Source: Methylonatrum sp040877625 (lineage in GTDB: Bacteria > Pseudomonadota > Gammaproteobacteria > Nitrococcales > Aquisalimonadaceae). Taken from it: a DNA stretch of 64,000 nt. The notes beneath the pieces were generated by a model. The model saw only the letters and a list, made by a program, of their open reading frames with translations, searched no databases and was not told the origin of the DNA. Below are positions 8,772-17,225 of the stretch, in pieces. The stretch spans positions 124,001 to 188,000 of the forward strand of contig JBBDNK010000034.1 in assembly GCA_040877625.1 (NCBI GenBank), in the 5' to 3' direction. A program made the translations under genes and the position numbers. Numbering within the stretch: the first letter of the stretch is position 1; each line of letters opens with the position of its first letter.

Positions 8772-9389
8772 TCAGAGTGTTTTACCGTTACGGATCAGGC
8801 CGACACCCAGGCCTTCGATAACCAGCGGTTCCCTGCGCAGATCGACTTCCAGTGGCGTGAAATCCGGGTTTTCCGGGAACAGCCAGGCCCGGTGGCCCTC
8901 GCGTTTAAAGCGCTTGACGGTCACTTCGTCATGCAGCCGTGCCACCACGATCTGCCCGTTCCGGGCCTCGGTGGTGCGGTGTACGGCGAGCAGATCCCCG
9001 TCAAGAATGCCGGCATCCCGCATGCTCATGCCTCTGACGGTCAGCAGGTAGTCGGCGCTCGGGGTAAACATGCCGGGATCGAAGCGACAGTGGCCGTGGA
9101 CATGCTCCTCGGCCAGTACCGGGCTGCCGGCGGCCACCTGGCCGATGATGGGCAGCCCTGCATTATCGGCCGGTTCGTCTCCGAGCAGACGAATGCCCCG
9201 GGAGGAGCCCGGCTTCACGCTGATCACGCCTTTCTTTTCCAGTGCTCGCAGGTGGCTTTCCGCGGCGTTGGGGGAGCGGAAGCCCAGAGCCCGGGTAATA
9301 TCCGCCCGGGTTGGCGGAAATCCGGATTCGCGAATGAAGCCGCGAATGAAATCGAGAATTTCCTGTTGTCGTGCCGTGAGCTTGAGCAT
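8772..9389 (-). CDS. lexA: LexA repressor, SOS regulator and autoprotease
   Basis: A 205-aa protein with a winged-helix N-terminus (MLKLTARQQEILDFIRGFIR; TRADITRALGFRSPNAAESHL recognition region) and an S24 peptidase C-terminus. The self-cleavage site Ala87-Gly88 lies in QVAAGSP. The catalytic serine is Ser122 (GMSMRDAGILDGDLL) and the lysine is Lys159 (VTVKRF). The in-frame extension upstream of ATG 9389 is rejected: GGGGA lies just before this ATG and the family N-terminus begins here. The SOS box at 9423-9438 shows autoregulation. It heads the lexA-imuA-imuB operon and probably also controls dnaE2 through the box at 1031-1046. Confidence 0.96.
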   Translation of the reverse strand: MLKLTARQQEILDFIRGFIRESGFPPTRADITRALGFRSPNAAESHLRALEKKGVISVKPGSSRGIRLLGDEPADNAGLPIIGQVAAGSPVLAEEHVHGHCRFDPGMFTPSADYLLTVRGMSMRDAGILDGDLLAVHRTTEARNGQIVVARLHDEVTVKRFKREGHRAWLFPENPDFTPLEVDLRREPLVIEGLGVGLIRNGKTL

Positions 9390-9422
9390 GCGGTCCCCGT
9401 TATGGTGGCTTCCCCCTGATAA

Positions 9423-9438
9423 CTGTAAATATATACAG
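9423..9438 (-). promoter_or_regulatory. LexA box and promoter of the lexA-imuA-imuB operon
   Basis: CTGTAAATATATACAG (plus-strand reading) is a perfect CTGT-N8-ACAG operator. On the minus strand, TTGCTC (9451-9456), a 17-base spacer and TATATT (9428-9433) form a sigma-70 promoter whose -10 element lies inside the operator, so bound LexA would block RNA polymerase. The lexA ATG is 34 bases downstream. Confidence 0.92.
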
Positions 9439-9567
9439 CATAATTGAAAGGAGCAAGTCCCTGTGCCGAATGGCTGGACCTGTGGGGCAGGGGGCGTACA
9501 ATGCGCCACTGCTTTTCAGGGAAACGCCGGGCAAATCCGTGTTTCCTCCATGGCAGTGTGGCGCTAG

Positions 9568-9636
9568 GGAGCCTCTGATTTATTCCCATGGGGATGCTGC
9601 AAAGCCAGAGCTCCATGGGAATAAATCAGAGGCTCC
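9568..9636. mobile_element. Palindromic miniature element, complete copy 1
   Basis: A 69-base element in the lexA-relA interval. Its two ends are 24-base perfect inverted repeats (9568-9591 and 9613-9636) beginning GGAGCCTCTGATTTATTC, with a short unpaired centre. It is flanked on both sides by CTAG (9564-9567 and 9637-9640), which fits the four-base YTAR target duplication made by IS5-group transposases. It holds no open frame. The same arm occurs at 12608, 20960 and 49580. It is most likely a MITE mobilised by an IS5-type transposase not present in this window. Transcribed, it would form a long hairpin. Confidence 0.75.
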
Positions 9637-9672
9637 CTAGAGGCCCCTGGCAGCGATGCCGGGGAGTAGAAC

Positions 9673-11877
9673 ATGGTCAGCGTAACCGACGATCTCAGTG
9701 ATTTGTTTGCCAGTGGCCAGGTGACCCTGGACGCCTGGCTTGGCAAGGTGTGGCCGGAAATCACCGAGCAGGACAGGCAGCTGCTTTCCCGCGCCTGGGA
9801 TGCCGCTCAGGCCATCTACGGTACCGCCCGGCGTCCATCCGGCGAGCCCTACTTCGAACACGCCCTGTCCGTGGCCACCATCCTCACCAGTCTGAAGCTG
9901 GACGCGCATACCGTCGCCGCCGGCATGCTCCACGACGCGCCCGGAATCAGCGCTACCCGATGGCCGCAGTTACGCACCGGCTGCGACCCCGAGGCCGTCG
10001 CGCTGGTGGAAGGCGTGGGCCGCATGGACGTGATCAGCGAACTGCATGAGCAGCCCTCCGGCGAAGGTGACGGTCAGGCCGAACCCCTGCGCAAGTTGCT
10101 GCTTGCCATGGCGGAAGACATTCGCGTGGTATTCATCAAGCTGGCCGAGCGCCTGCATGATATGCGCACCCTCAAAACCCTGCCCGAGAACGTGCGCCTG
10201 AGGGTGGCCGGCGAGACCAGCGACATCTATGCGCCGCTGGCCAATCGGCTGGGCATGTGGCAGGTGAAGTGGGAAATGGAGGATCTCTGTTTCCGCTACC
10301 AGGAGCCGGACACTTACAAGCGGGTGGCGCGGCTGCTGAAGGAAAAGCGCCAGGACCGCGAGCGCTATATCCGCAACGTCATCGAGCAGCTCAATGCGGC
10401 GCTGGGCCGCGCCGGCATCAAGGCGGAGATCAGCGGCCGACCCAAGCACATTTACAGCATCTGGAAGAAGATGCAGCGCAAGGGACTGGATTTTCACGAA
10501 CTTTTCGATCTCCGCGCGGTGCGGGTACTGGTCAGTGACGTGGCCGCCTGCTATGCCACCCTGGGTATCGTGCACAGCTTGTGGAAGCACATTCCCCGGG
10601 AATTCGACGATTACATCGCGACGCCCAAGGAAAATGACTACCAGTCCCTGCATACGGCGGTGGTCGGCCCCGAGGGCAAGACCCTGGAAGTGCAGATTCG
10701 CACCTGGGAAATGCATGAACAGTCGGAGCTCGGCGTGGCGGCGCATTGGCGCTACAAGGAGGGCGGCAGCCGGGACGAGCGCTTCGAGCAGCGCATCGCC
10801 TGGCTGCGCCAGCTGCTGGAAATGGGCCGGGATGACCCGAACGGTGAAGACCTGATTGACCGCTTCAAGGCCGAGGTGTTCGAGGACCGGGTCTACGTGA
10901 TTAGCCCGAAGGGCGATGTAATGGATCTTCCCCGCGGCGCCACGCCTCTGGATTTCGCCTACATGGTGCACAGCGACGTCGGTCATCGCTGCCGTGGCGC
11001 CAAGGTCAACGGCCGGATCGTTCCCCTGAGCTACGAACTGCGCAACGGCGATCAGGTGGAGGTCCTGACCACCCGGGTCCCGAGTCCCGGTCGTGACTGG
11101 CTGAACCCCGCCCGCGGTTATCTGCGCACCTCCCGTGCCCGGTCCAAGGTCCGGGCCTGGTTCCGGCAGCAGGACCATGCCAAGAACACGGCTGCCGGGC
11201 GTCAGGAACTGGACCGCGAACTGCACCGCCTGGGTGTCGGAGGTATCAACCTGGAGCGGCTGGCGCAGAAGACCCGATTCCCGAAAGTGGATGAGTTTCT
11301 CGCCGCCATCGGCCGAGGCGACATCACCAGTGGCCAGATTGCCAGCCTGGTCGGCGATCACGTGTTGCCGCGGCAGGACGAGCTCCACGTCTCGCAGCCC
11401 AGGCCTGGCCGGAGCGACGGTCGTGATGATGTGACCATCTACGGTGTCGGCAATCTGCTCACGCGCATGGCTCGCTGCTGCCGGCCGGCACCGGGCGACG
11501 CCATCATCGGCTTTATCACACGGGGCCAGGGTGTGACCATCCATCGCCGCGACTGCAATAATGTACGCAGCTTTGTCGAGAATGACAGCCAGCGTCTGGT
11601 CGAAGTGAGCTGGCGCGGGCGGTCGGAGCGCAAGTATCCGGTGGATATCCGCATCGACGCCTACGATCGCCAGGGATTGCTGCGCGACATCACCGCCATT
11701 CTCACCAACGAGAAGCTCAACGTGGTCGGTGTGAACACCCGCACCGGACAAGAGGACCATCTGGCGCACATGACCTTGACCGTGGAGATCAATGACGTGA
11801 CGCAGATGAGCCGTCTCATGGACCGGATCGCCGGTCTGCGCAATGTGCTTGACGTGAGGCGCCACAGCGAGGGTTGA
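9673..11877 (+). CDS. relA: RelA, (p)ppGpp synthetase
   Basis: A 734-aa long RelA/SpoT homologue. The order is an N-terminal pseudo-hydrolase domain, the synthetase domain (EFDDYIATPKENDYQSLHTAVVGPEGKTLEVQIRT region with its catalytic acidic and EVQIRT motifs), the TGS domain (VYVISPKGDVMDLPRGATPLDFAY), a helical/zinc-finger region and a C-terminal ACT domain (YPVDIRIDAYDRQGLLRDIT). The hydrolase region keeps a His-Asp pair (AAGMLHDAPGI) but lacks the following Glu-Asp of active SpoT enzymes, so it is called RelA. It makes pppGpp from ATP and GTP on stalled ribosomes. A MITE copy lies just upstream and probably within its leader. Confidence 0.93.
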   Translation: MVSVTDDLSDLFASGQVTLDAWLGKVWPEITEQDRQLLSRAWDAAQAIYGTARRPSGEPYFEHALSVATILTSLKLDAHTVAAGMLHDAPGISATRWPQLRTGCDPEAVALVEGVGRMDVISELHEQPSGEGDGQAEPLRKLLLAMAEDIRVVFIKLAERLHDMRTLKTLPENVRLRVAGETSDIYAPLANRLGMWQVKWEMEDLCFRYQEPDTYKRVARLLKEKRQDRERYIRNVIEQLNAALGRAGIKAEISGRPKHIYSIWKKMQRKGLDFHELFDLRAVRVLVSDVAACYATLGIVHSLWKHIPREFDDYIATPKENDYQSLHTAVVGPEGKTLEVQIRTWEMHEQSELGVAAHWRYKEGGSRDERFEQRIAWLRQLLEMGRDDPNGEDLIDRFKAEVFEDRVYVISPKGDVMDLPRGATPLDFAYMVHSDVGHRCRGAKVNGRIVPLSYELRNGDQVEVLTTRVPSPGRDWLNPARGYLRTSRARSKVRAWFRQQDHAKNTAAGRQELDRELHRLGVGGINLERLAQKTRFPKVDEFLAAIGRGDITSGQIASLVGDHVLPRQDELHVSQPRPGRSDGRDDVTIYGVGNLLTRMARCCRPAPGDAIIGFITRGQGVTIHRRDCNNVRSFVENDSQRLVEVSWRGRSERKYPVDIRIDAYDRQGLLRDITAILTNEKLNVVGVNTRTGQEDHLAHMTLTVEINDVTQMSRLMDRIAGLRNVLDVRRHSEG

Positions 11878-11911
11878 ACTCGCCGCATGGCCTCCGGGGA
11901 CGACCGGGCAG

Positions 11912-11956
11912 CTCCCGGGTATATGTCTTTCGGGCAATTGCATTGTGACCCGGGAG
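11912..11956. repeat. Inverted repeat downstream of relA
   Basis: Perfect 9-base arms CTCCCGGGT (11912-11920) and ACCCGGGAG (11948-11956) enclose 27 bases that include the palindrome GCAATTGC. It lies between relA and the GGDEF-like gene. There is no T-run, so it may be an mRNA-stabilising hairpin or a protein site rather than a terminator. Confidence 0.45.
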
Positions 11957-12034
11957 TGGTATTGCTGTGCGTAATGGTCTAAACGTTCTGAATGGGCTAC
12001 AGGTTTCCCGCCGGGTCTGCAGGCAGGAGGGATA

Positions 12035-12607
12035 TTGACTATCCGAATAGATGAACGGGAACGCTCGCGGAGCGCGGGCGGCGTGCCGACCAGCCTGCGT
12101 GATCTGCTGGACCCGGCCACTGGGCTTCCCGGTGAAACGATGTTTTACGAATGCCTGGCCAGCGAGCTTGATCGGGCCAGCCGTTATGGTGAATCCCTGG
12201 GCGTGCTGCTGATCGAGGGGGATGTGCGTGGGCAACTGCCCGATGACGACCTGGATACCCTGTCCGCCGCATGGGGGCAGGCCCTGCCGGGGCTGCTGCG
12301 GCGTATGGATCACGCCTTCGGGCTCGGGCGGCTGGCGATGGGCGTGATTCTGCCTCATTGTCCGGAGCAGGGGCTATGTGCCCGCGGTGACGCCCTGATG
12401 GCCCATTTCGTCAATCTGCGTTCCCTGGTACTGGCCGACAGCCCGGCCGGCCAGGTCATTCCGCGCGCCGGCGCCGCCGTCTATCAGCGCGGCGAGTCCA
12501 TGGCATTTCTGCTCGAGCAGGCCATGGCCGGCCTGACAACAGCGCAGACACAGGACATCCGCAAGGTGATGCTGCAACGCCATCCGTTGCCCGAGGACAC
12601 ATCCTAG
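12035..12607 (+). CDS. Degenerate GGDEF-like domain protein
   Basis: A 190-aa protein from a TTG start with AGGAGGG five bases upstream. It opens like a diguanylate cyclase domain: LLDPATGLPGETMFYECLASELDRASRYGESLGVLLIEGD matches the D-x-LTGL...F...L..EL.RA.R...L.VLLID pattern. Where the GGDEF signature should stand it has GLGRLAMGVILP, and no substrate-binding or catalytic acidic residues are visible, so cyclase activity is unlikely. No signal peptide or membrane helix is seen. It follows relA by 157 bases on the same strand. Its TAG stop touches a MITE end. It could be a nucleotide-binding effector or a decayed enzyme. Confidence 0.7.
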   Translation: MTIRIDERERSRSAGGVPTSLRDLLDPATGLPGETMFYECLASELDRASRYGESLGVLLIEGDVRGQLPDDDLDTLSAAWGQALPGLLRRMDHAFGLGRLAMGVILPHCPEQGLCARGDALMAHFVNLRSLVLADSPAGQVIPRAGAAVYQRGESMAFLLEQAMAGLTTAQTQDIRKVMLQRHPLPEDTS

Positions 12608-12632
12608 GGAGCCTCTGATTTATTCACGCGAC
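12608..12632. repeat. Single end of the palindromic miniature element
   Basis: GGAGCCTCTGATTTATTC (12608-12625), identical to the first 18 bases of the copy at 9568, follows the TAG stop of the GGDEF-like gene directly. The last four bases before it are CTAG. The sequence then diverges (ACGCGAC) and no facing arm is found before the carA promoter. It is either a truncated copy or the end of a different, longer element of the same family. Confidence 0.6.
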
Positions 12633-12655
12633 TGTGCTTTGGGTGGCCATTGACG

Positions 12656-12685
12656 TGGACACTTTCGCGCCGGATCAAGTAAACT
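12656..12685 (+). promoter_or_regulatory. Putative sigma-70 promoter of carAB
   Basis: TGGACA (12656-12661), an 18-base spacer and TAAACT (12680-12685), about 100 bases before the carA start. The leader it would produce contains the intrinsic terminator at 12726-12757. Confidence 0.45.
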
Positions 12686-12725
12686 GTTGCCCGCATTCAA
12701 GGACGCTATCCGAATCGTGTTGCAG

Positions 12726-12757
12726 CGGGAGGGCATCGCCAGAGCCCTCCCGTTTTT
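12726..12757 (+). terminator. Intrinsic terminator in the carA leader (attenuator candidate)
   Basis: CGGGAGGGC (12726-12734) and GCCCTCCCG (12744-12752) form a perfect 9-pair stem with a 9-base loop, followed at once by TTTTT. It lies 25 bases before the carA start and downstream of the candidate promoter, the layout of a transcription attenuator. Attenuation of carAB has been described in pseudomonads; which signal acts here is not visible. Confidence 0.75.
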
Positions 12758-12782
12758 GCACGCCTGCACACAGGAGAGGCTG

Positions 12783-13925
12783 TTGAAAACACCGGCTATT
12801 CTCGCGCTGGAAGATGGAACGCTGTTCCATGGCGAGTCCGTTGGCATTGCCGGCAGCACCACGGGTGAAGTGGTGTTCAACACGGCCATGACGGGCTACC
12901 AGGAGATCTGCACCGATCCATCCTACAGTCGCCAGCTTGTTACCCTGACTTATCCGCATGTGGGCAATACCGGCGCCAATGTGGTGGATGAGGAGGCCGA
13001 GCGGACCCATCTGGCAGGGCTGATCATTCGTGATCTGCCTCTGCGCGCCAGTAGCTGGCGCAGCAACGAGGACCTCGGCGATTACCTGCGACGCAATGCC
13101 GTTGTCGCCATTGCCGGGATCGATACGCGCAAACTGACCCGGATCCTGCGTGAGAAAGGCGCGCAGAACGGCTGCATCATGGCCGGTGACGTGGATGCCG
13201 GCCGGGCCGTCGGGGCTGCCCGTGAATTCCCGGGGCTGAAAGGTATGGACCTGGCGCGGACCGTAACCGCGGCGACTGCCTACGAATGGCATCAAGGCAG
13301 CTGGTCGCTGGACCTGGGTACCGGAGATGCGCCGCGAGCGGCGGCCGCCGATCTGCCATGGCATGTGGTGGCCTGGGATTACGGCATCAAGCGCAATATT
13401 CTGCGCATGCTGGTGGATCACGGCTGCCGTGTAACCGTCGTGCCGGCGGAAACGCCCGCCGCCGATGTGCTGGCCATGAAGCCGGACGGTGTGTTCCTGT
13501 CCAATGGCCCTGGCGACCCCGAGCCCTGTGGTTACGCCATCAAGTCCATCGGCGAGGTGGTCGATAGCGGCATGCCGACCTTCGGCATCTGTCTGGGCCA
13601 CCAGCTGCTCGGTCTGGCCAGCGGAGCGCGCAGCGTAAAGATGAAATTCGGCCATCATGGCGCCAACCACCCGGTGCTGGATATCGAGACCGGCCGGGTG
13701 ATGATTTCCAGCCAGAATCATGGCTTTGCGGTAGACGAGGACAGCCTGCCGGCCAACGTAAGGGCCACCCATCGCTCGCTGTTCGACGGTTCACTGCAAG
13801 GCATTCAGCGGACGGATCAGCCGGCCTTCAGTTTTCAGGGGCATCCCGAGGCAAGCCCGGGCCCTCACGACGTGAGTCACCTGTTCGCGCACTTCGTCGA
13901 GCTGATGCGCGAGCGACGCGGCTGA
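12783..13925 (+). CDS. carA: Carbamoyl-phosphate synthase small subunit (glutaminase)
   Basis: A 380-aa protein, close to the usual 380-382. It starts at TTG 12783 (KTPAILALEDGTLFHGESVG), preceded by AGGAG; the in-frame extension back to 12687 reads through the leader terminator and is rejected. The N-terminal CPSase-sm domain is followed by a class I glutamine amidotransferase domain with Cys270 in FGICLGHQLLGLA and the His-Glu pair in HPEASPGPHD. It hydrolyses glutamine and channels ammonia to CarB for arginine and pyrimidine synthesis. carB follows after 75 bases containing a strong hairpin. Confidence 0.96.
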   Translation: MKTPAILALEDGTLFHGESVGIAGSTTGEVVFNTAMTGYQEICTDPSYSRQLVTLTYPHVGNTGANVVDEEAERTHLAGLIIRDLPLRASSWRSNEDLGDYLRRNAVVAIAGIDTRKLTRILREKGAQNGCIMAGDVDAGRAVGAAREFPGLKGMDLARTVTAATAYEWHQGSWSLDLGTGDAPRAAAADLPWHVVAWDYGIKRNILRMLVDHGCRVTVVPAETPAADVLAMKPDGVFLSNGPGDPEPCGYAIKSIGEVVDSGMPTFGICLGHQLLGLASGARSVKMKFGHHGANHPVLDIETGRVMISSQNHGFAVDEDSLPANVRATHRSLFDGSLQGIQRTDQPAFSFQGHPEASPGPHDVSHLFAHFVELMRERRG

Positions 13926-13938
13926 GCAGCAATCCGTA

Positions 13939-13960
13939 GCTGCCCCGGTGCCGGGGCAGC
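13939..13960 (+). other. Perfect hairpin between carA and carB
   Basis: GCTGCCCCGG (13939-13948) and CCGGGGCAGC (13951-13960) pair perfectly around a two-base gap. There is no T-run. It may act as an RNA-stability or processing element that sets the carA:carB ratio. Confidence 0.6.
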
Positions 13961-14000
13961 CTCCGGCCCGGAGCAGAGCGCAAGAACCAAGCGAGAAATC

Positions 14001-17000
14001 ATGCCGAAGCGTACCGACATCCAGAGTATCCTGATCATCGGCGCAGGGCCCATCGTTATCGGCCAGGCCTGCGAGTTCGACTATTCCGGTGTTCAGGCCT
14101 GCAAGGCCCTGCGGGAAGAGGGTTATCGGGTCATCCTGGTGAACTCCAACCCGGCCACCATCATGACCGACCCGGAAATGGCCGACGCCATCTACATCGA
14201 GCCCATTACATGGGACGTGGTCGCGAAGATCATCGAGACCGAACGCCCGGATGCCGTGTTACCCACCATGGGCGGCCAGACCGCGCTCAACTGCGCCCTG
14301 GATCTGGACCGGCACGGCGTGCTGGAAAAATTCGGCGTGGAAATGATCGGCGCCACCCAGGACGCCATCGACAAGGCCGAGGACCGCGAGCGGTTCCGCG
14401 AGGCCATGACCGCGATCGGTCTGGATACGCCCACCGCCGAAGTCGCGCACACCATGGAACAGGCCCTGGACGTGCAGACCCGGATCGGCTTTCCCACCAT
14501 CATCCGGCCATCGTTCACCATGGGCGGCTCCGGCGGCGGCATTGCCTACAATCGCGAAGAATTCATCGAGATCTGCGAGCGCGGGCTGGATCTTTCCCCC
14601 ACCAGCGAGCTGCTTATCGAGGAATCCGTGCTCGGCTGGAAGGAGTTCGAGATGGAGGTGGTCCGCGACAAGGCGGATAACTGCATCATCATCTGCTCCA
14701 TCGAGAATCTCGATCCCATGGGCGTGCATACCGGTGATTCCATCACCGTGGCGCCGGCACAGACCCTGACGGACAAGGAATACCAGCTCATGCGCAACGC
14801 CTCGCTGGCGGTGCTGCGCGAAATCGGTGTGGAGACCGGCGGCTCGAACGTGCAATTCGCCATCAATCCGGCCAACGGTCGCATGATCGTCATCGAGATG
14901 AATCCGCGGGTATCCCGCTCCTCGGCGCTGGCCTCCAAGGCCACCGGTTTCCCGATTGCCAAGGTGGCGGCGAAGTTGGCCGTGGGCTACACCCTGGATG
15001 AACTGCGTAACGAGATCACCGGCGGCGCGACACCGGCCTCGTTCGAGCCCAGTATCGACTACGTGGTTACCAAGATCCCGCGCTTCACGTTCGAGAAGTT
15101 CTCGAAGGCCGATCCCACTTTGACCACGCAGATGAAATCCGTCGGTGAGGCCATGGCCATTGGCCGCACGTTCCAGGAATCCTTCCAGAAGGCAATGCGT
15201 AGCCTGGAGAACGACTATACCGGTATGGACGAACGTATATCCGGCGGCGAGGAGGCGGACCTCCATGACCGGCTGCGGGATATGCTGCAGATGCCGAGGC
15301 CCGAGCGGGTGCTGTACATAGCCGACGGCTTCCGCGCCGGAATGACCGTGGAAGAGCTCCACGACATCACCGCCGTTGACCCCTGGTTCCTGGCCCAGAT
15401 CGAGAATCTGGTGCAGACCGAGGCAGAGGTTCGCGACGGTGGTGCGGATGCCCTGAGCAGGGACGCCCTGTTCGATCTCAAACGGCGCGGGTTCTCCGAC
15501 GCGCGCCTGGCGACGCTGGTTGGCCTGAGTGAAGCCGATGTGCGCGCCAGACGGCACGCGATGGGCCTGCATCCCGCTTACAAGCGGGTGGACTCCTGTG
15601 CCGCCGAATTTGCCTCCAGCACGGCCTATATGTACTCCACCTACGAAGAGGAGTGTGAGTCCAACCCCACGGACCGCCAGAAGATCATGGTGCTGGGTGG
15701 CGGGCCCAACCGCATCGGCCAGGGTATCGAGTTCGATTACTGCTGCGTGCATGCGGCGCTGGCGCTGCGCGAAGACGGCTACGAGACCATCATGGTCAAC
15801 TGCAATCCGGAAACCGTCTCCACCGATTATGACACCTCGGACCGTCTGTACTTCGAACCGCTGACGCTGGAAGACGTGCTGGAAATCATCCATCGGGAAA
15901 GCCCGCTGGGCGTGGTCGTCCAGTACGGCGGCCAGACGCCGCTGAAGCTTGCCCGGGATCTGGAGGCCGCGGGCGCCCCCATTATCGGCACCTCGCCGGA
16001 TTCCATCGATCTGGCGGAAGATCGCGAGCGCTTTCAGCAACTCATTCAGAAACTCGGTATTCAGCAGCCGCCGAACCGGCTGGCCCGCGCTGCCGATCAG
16101 GCGCTGGATCTGGCCCGGGAGATCGGTTACCCGCTGGTTGTGCGGCCGTCCTATGTGCTTGGCGGCCGGGCCATGGAGATCGTCTACAACGAGAGTGAGC
16201 TGACCCAGTACATGAACGAGGCCGTGAAGGTCTCGCACAAGTCACCGGTGCTGCTGGACCGCTTTCTGGACGATGCCGTGGAAGTCGACGTGGACGCCGT
16301 CTGTGACGGTGAAGGCGTACTCATCGGCGGCATAATGGAGCATATCGAGCAGGCCGGCGTGCACTCCGGCGATTCGGCCTGCTCGCTGCCGCCCTATACA
16401 CTCTCCCATGCCATTCAGGACCGGCTCCGGGAACAGGTGCGGCAGCTGGCCCGCGCGCTGAACGTGGTGGGCCTGATGAATACCCAGTTCGCCATCAAGG
16501 GTGAAGAGATCTACATCCTCGAGGTAAACCCGCGGGCCGCCCGCACGGTGCCTTTCGTCTCCAAGGCCACCGGTGTTGCCCTTGCCAAGGTGGCGGCACG
16601 CTGCATGGTGGGGCAGAGCCTGGCCCAGCAGGGGTTGACCCGCGAAGTGATTCCGGGCTTTTATTCGGTAAAGGAGTCGGTGTTTCCGTTCATCAAGTTC
16701 CCGGGTGTGGATCCGATCCTGGGGCCGGAAATGAAATCCACCGGTGAAGTCATGGGCATCGGCCACAGTTTCGGTGCCGCCTACGCCAAGGCTCAACGCG
16801 GCGCCGGCGTCAATCTGCCTTCGTCCGGGCGGGTATTCATCAGTGTCCGGGATGCCGACAAGGCCGTGCTTCCGGAGGTCGGCCGCGCGCTCGGGAACTG
16901 GGGTTTCCAGCTGGTGGCAACGCGGGGAACGGCCGCGGCGCTGACCGAAGCCGGTGTCGCGTGTGAAACCATAAACAAGGTGCGGGAAGGGCGGCCGCAT

Positions 17001-17225
17001 GTCGTGGACGCCATCAAGAATGACGAGATCGACCTGATCATCAATACCACCGAGGGGCGGCAGGCCATCGCGGATTCCTATTCGATCCGCCGCGAGGCCC
17101 TTCACCGCAAGGTAAGCTATACCACAACCATTGCCGGTGCCCGGGCTATCGTCCAGGCCCTGGAGTACCTGGATGCAGCCGACGTCAATCGGTTGCAGGC
17201 TCTGCACAAGGAGGCCACGGCATGA
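14001..17225 (+). CDS. carB: Carbamoyl-phosphate synthase large subunit
   Basis: A 1074-aa protein of normal full length. Two homologous ATP-grasp halves are visible: MPKRTDIQSILIIGAGPIVIGQACEFDYSG at the N-terminus and KIMVLGGGPNRIGQGIEFDYCC about residue 555 onward. An oligomerisation segment lies between them and a C-terminal MGS-like allosteric domain follows (FISVRDADKAVLPEVGRAL...). It makes carbamoyl phosphate from bicarbonate, ammonia and two ATP. The ATG is near a purine-rich site (GCGAGAAATC). Its stop overlaps the greA start as ATGA, implying translational coupling. Confidence 0.97.
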   Translation: MPKRTDIQSILIIGAGPIVIGQACEFDYSGVQACKALREEGYRVILVNSNPATIMTDPEMADAIYIEPITWDVVAKIIETERPDAVLPTMGGQTALNCALDLDRHGVLEKFGVEMIGATQDAIDKAEDRERFREAMTAIGLDTPTAEVAHTMEQALDVQTRIGFPTIIRPSFTMGGSGGGIAYNREEFIEICERGLDLSPTSELLIEESVLGWKEFEMEVVRDKADNCIIICSIENLDPMGVHTGDSITVAPAQTLTDKEYQLMRNASLAVLREIGVETGGSNVQFAINPANGRMIVIEMNPRVSRSSALASKATGFPIAKVAAKLAVGYTLDELRNEITGGATPASFEPSIDYVVTKIPRFTFEKFSKADPTLTTQMKSVGEAMAIGRTFQESFQKAMRSLENDYTGMDERISGGEEADLHDRLRDMLQMPRPERVLYIADGFRAGMTVEELHDITAVDPWFLAQIENLVQTEAEVRDGGADALSRDALFDLKRRGFSDARLATLVGLSEADVRARRHAMGLHPAYKRVDSCAAEFASSTAYMYSTYEEECESNPTDRQKIMVLGGGPNRIGQGIEFDYCCVHAALALREDGYETIMVNCNPETVSTDYDTSDRLYFEPLTLEDVLEIIHRESPLGVVVQYGGQTPLKLARDLEAAGAPIIGTSPDSIDLAEDRERFQQLIQKLGIQQPPNRLARAADQALDLAREIGYPLVVRPSYVLGGRAMEIVYNESELTQYMNEAVKVSHKSPVLLDRFLDDAVEVDVDAVCDGEGVLIGGIMEHIEQAGVHSGDSACSLPPYTLSHAIQDRLREQVRQLARALNVVGLMNTQFAIKGEEIYILEVNPRAARTVPFVSKATGVALAKVAARCMVGQSLAQQGLTREVIPGFYSVKESVFPFIKFPGVDPILGPEMKSTGEVMGIGHSFGAAYAKAQRGAGVNLPSSGRVFISVRDADKAVLPEVGRALGNWGFQLVATRGTAAALTEAGVACETINKVREGRPHVVDAIKNDEIDLIINTTEGRQAIADSYSIRREALHRKVSYTTTIAGARAIVQALEYLDAADVNRLQALHKEATA

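Noticed and set aside
12687..12782. N-terminal extension of CarA in the same frame
   Set aside because: It would encode the leader terminator stem and gives residues not found in CarA; TTG 12783 has a Shine-Dalgarno and the family N-terminus.
14259..16238. Long minus-strand open frame opposite carB (also similar ones at 9970-12120, 29525-32122, 36781-38994, 4258-5361)
   Set aside because: Antisense shadows of GC-rich genes: no family motifs, His/Gln/Arg-rich composition, no ribosome binding site, and the opposite strand holds a complete conserved gene.
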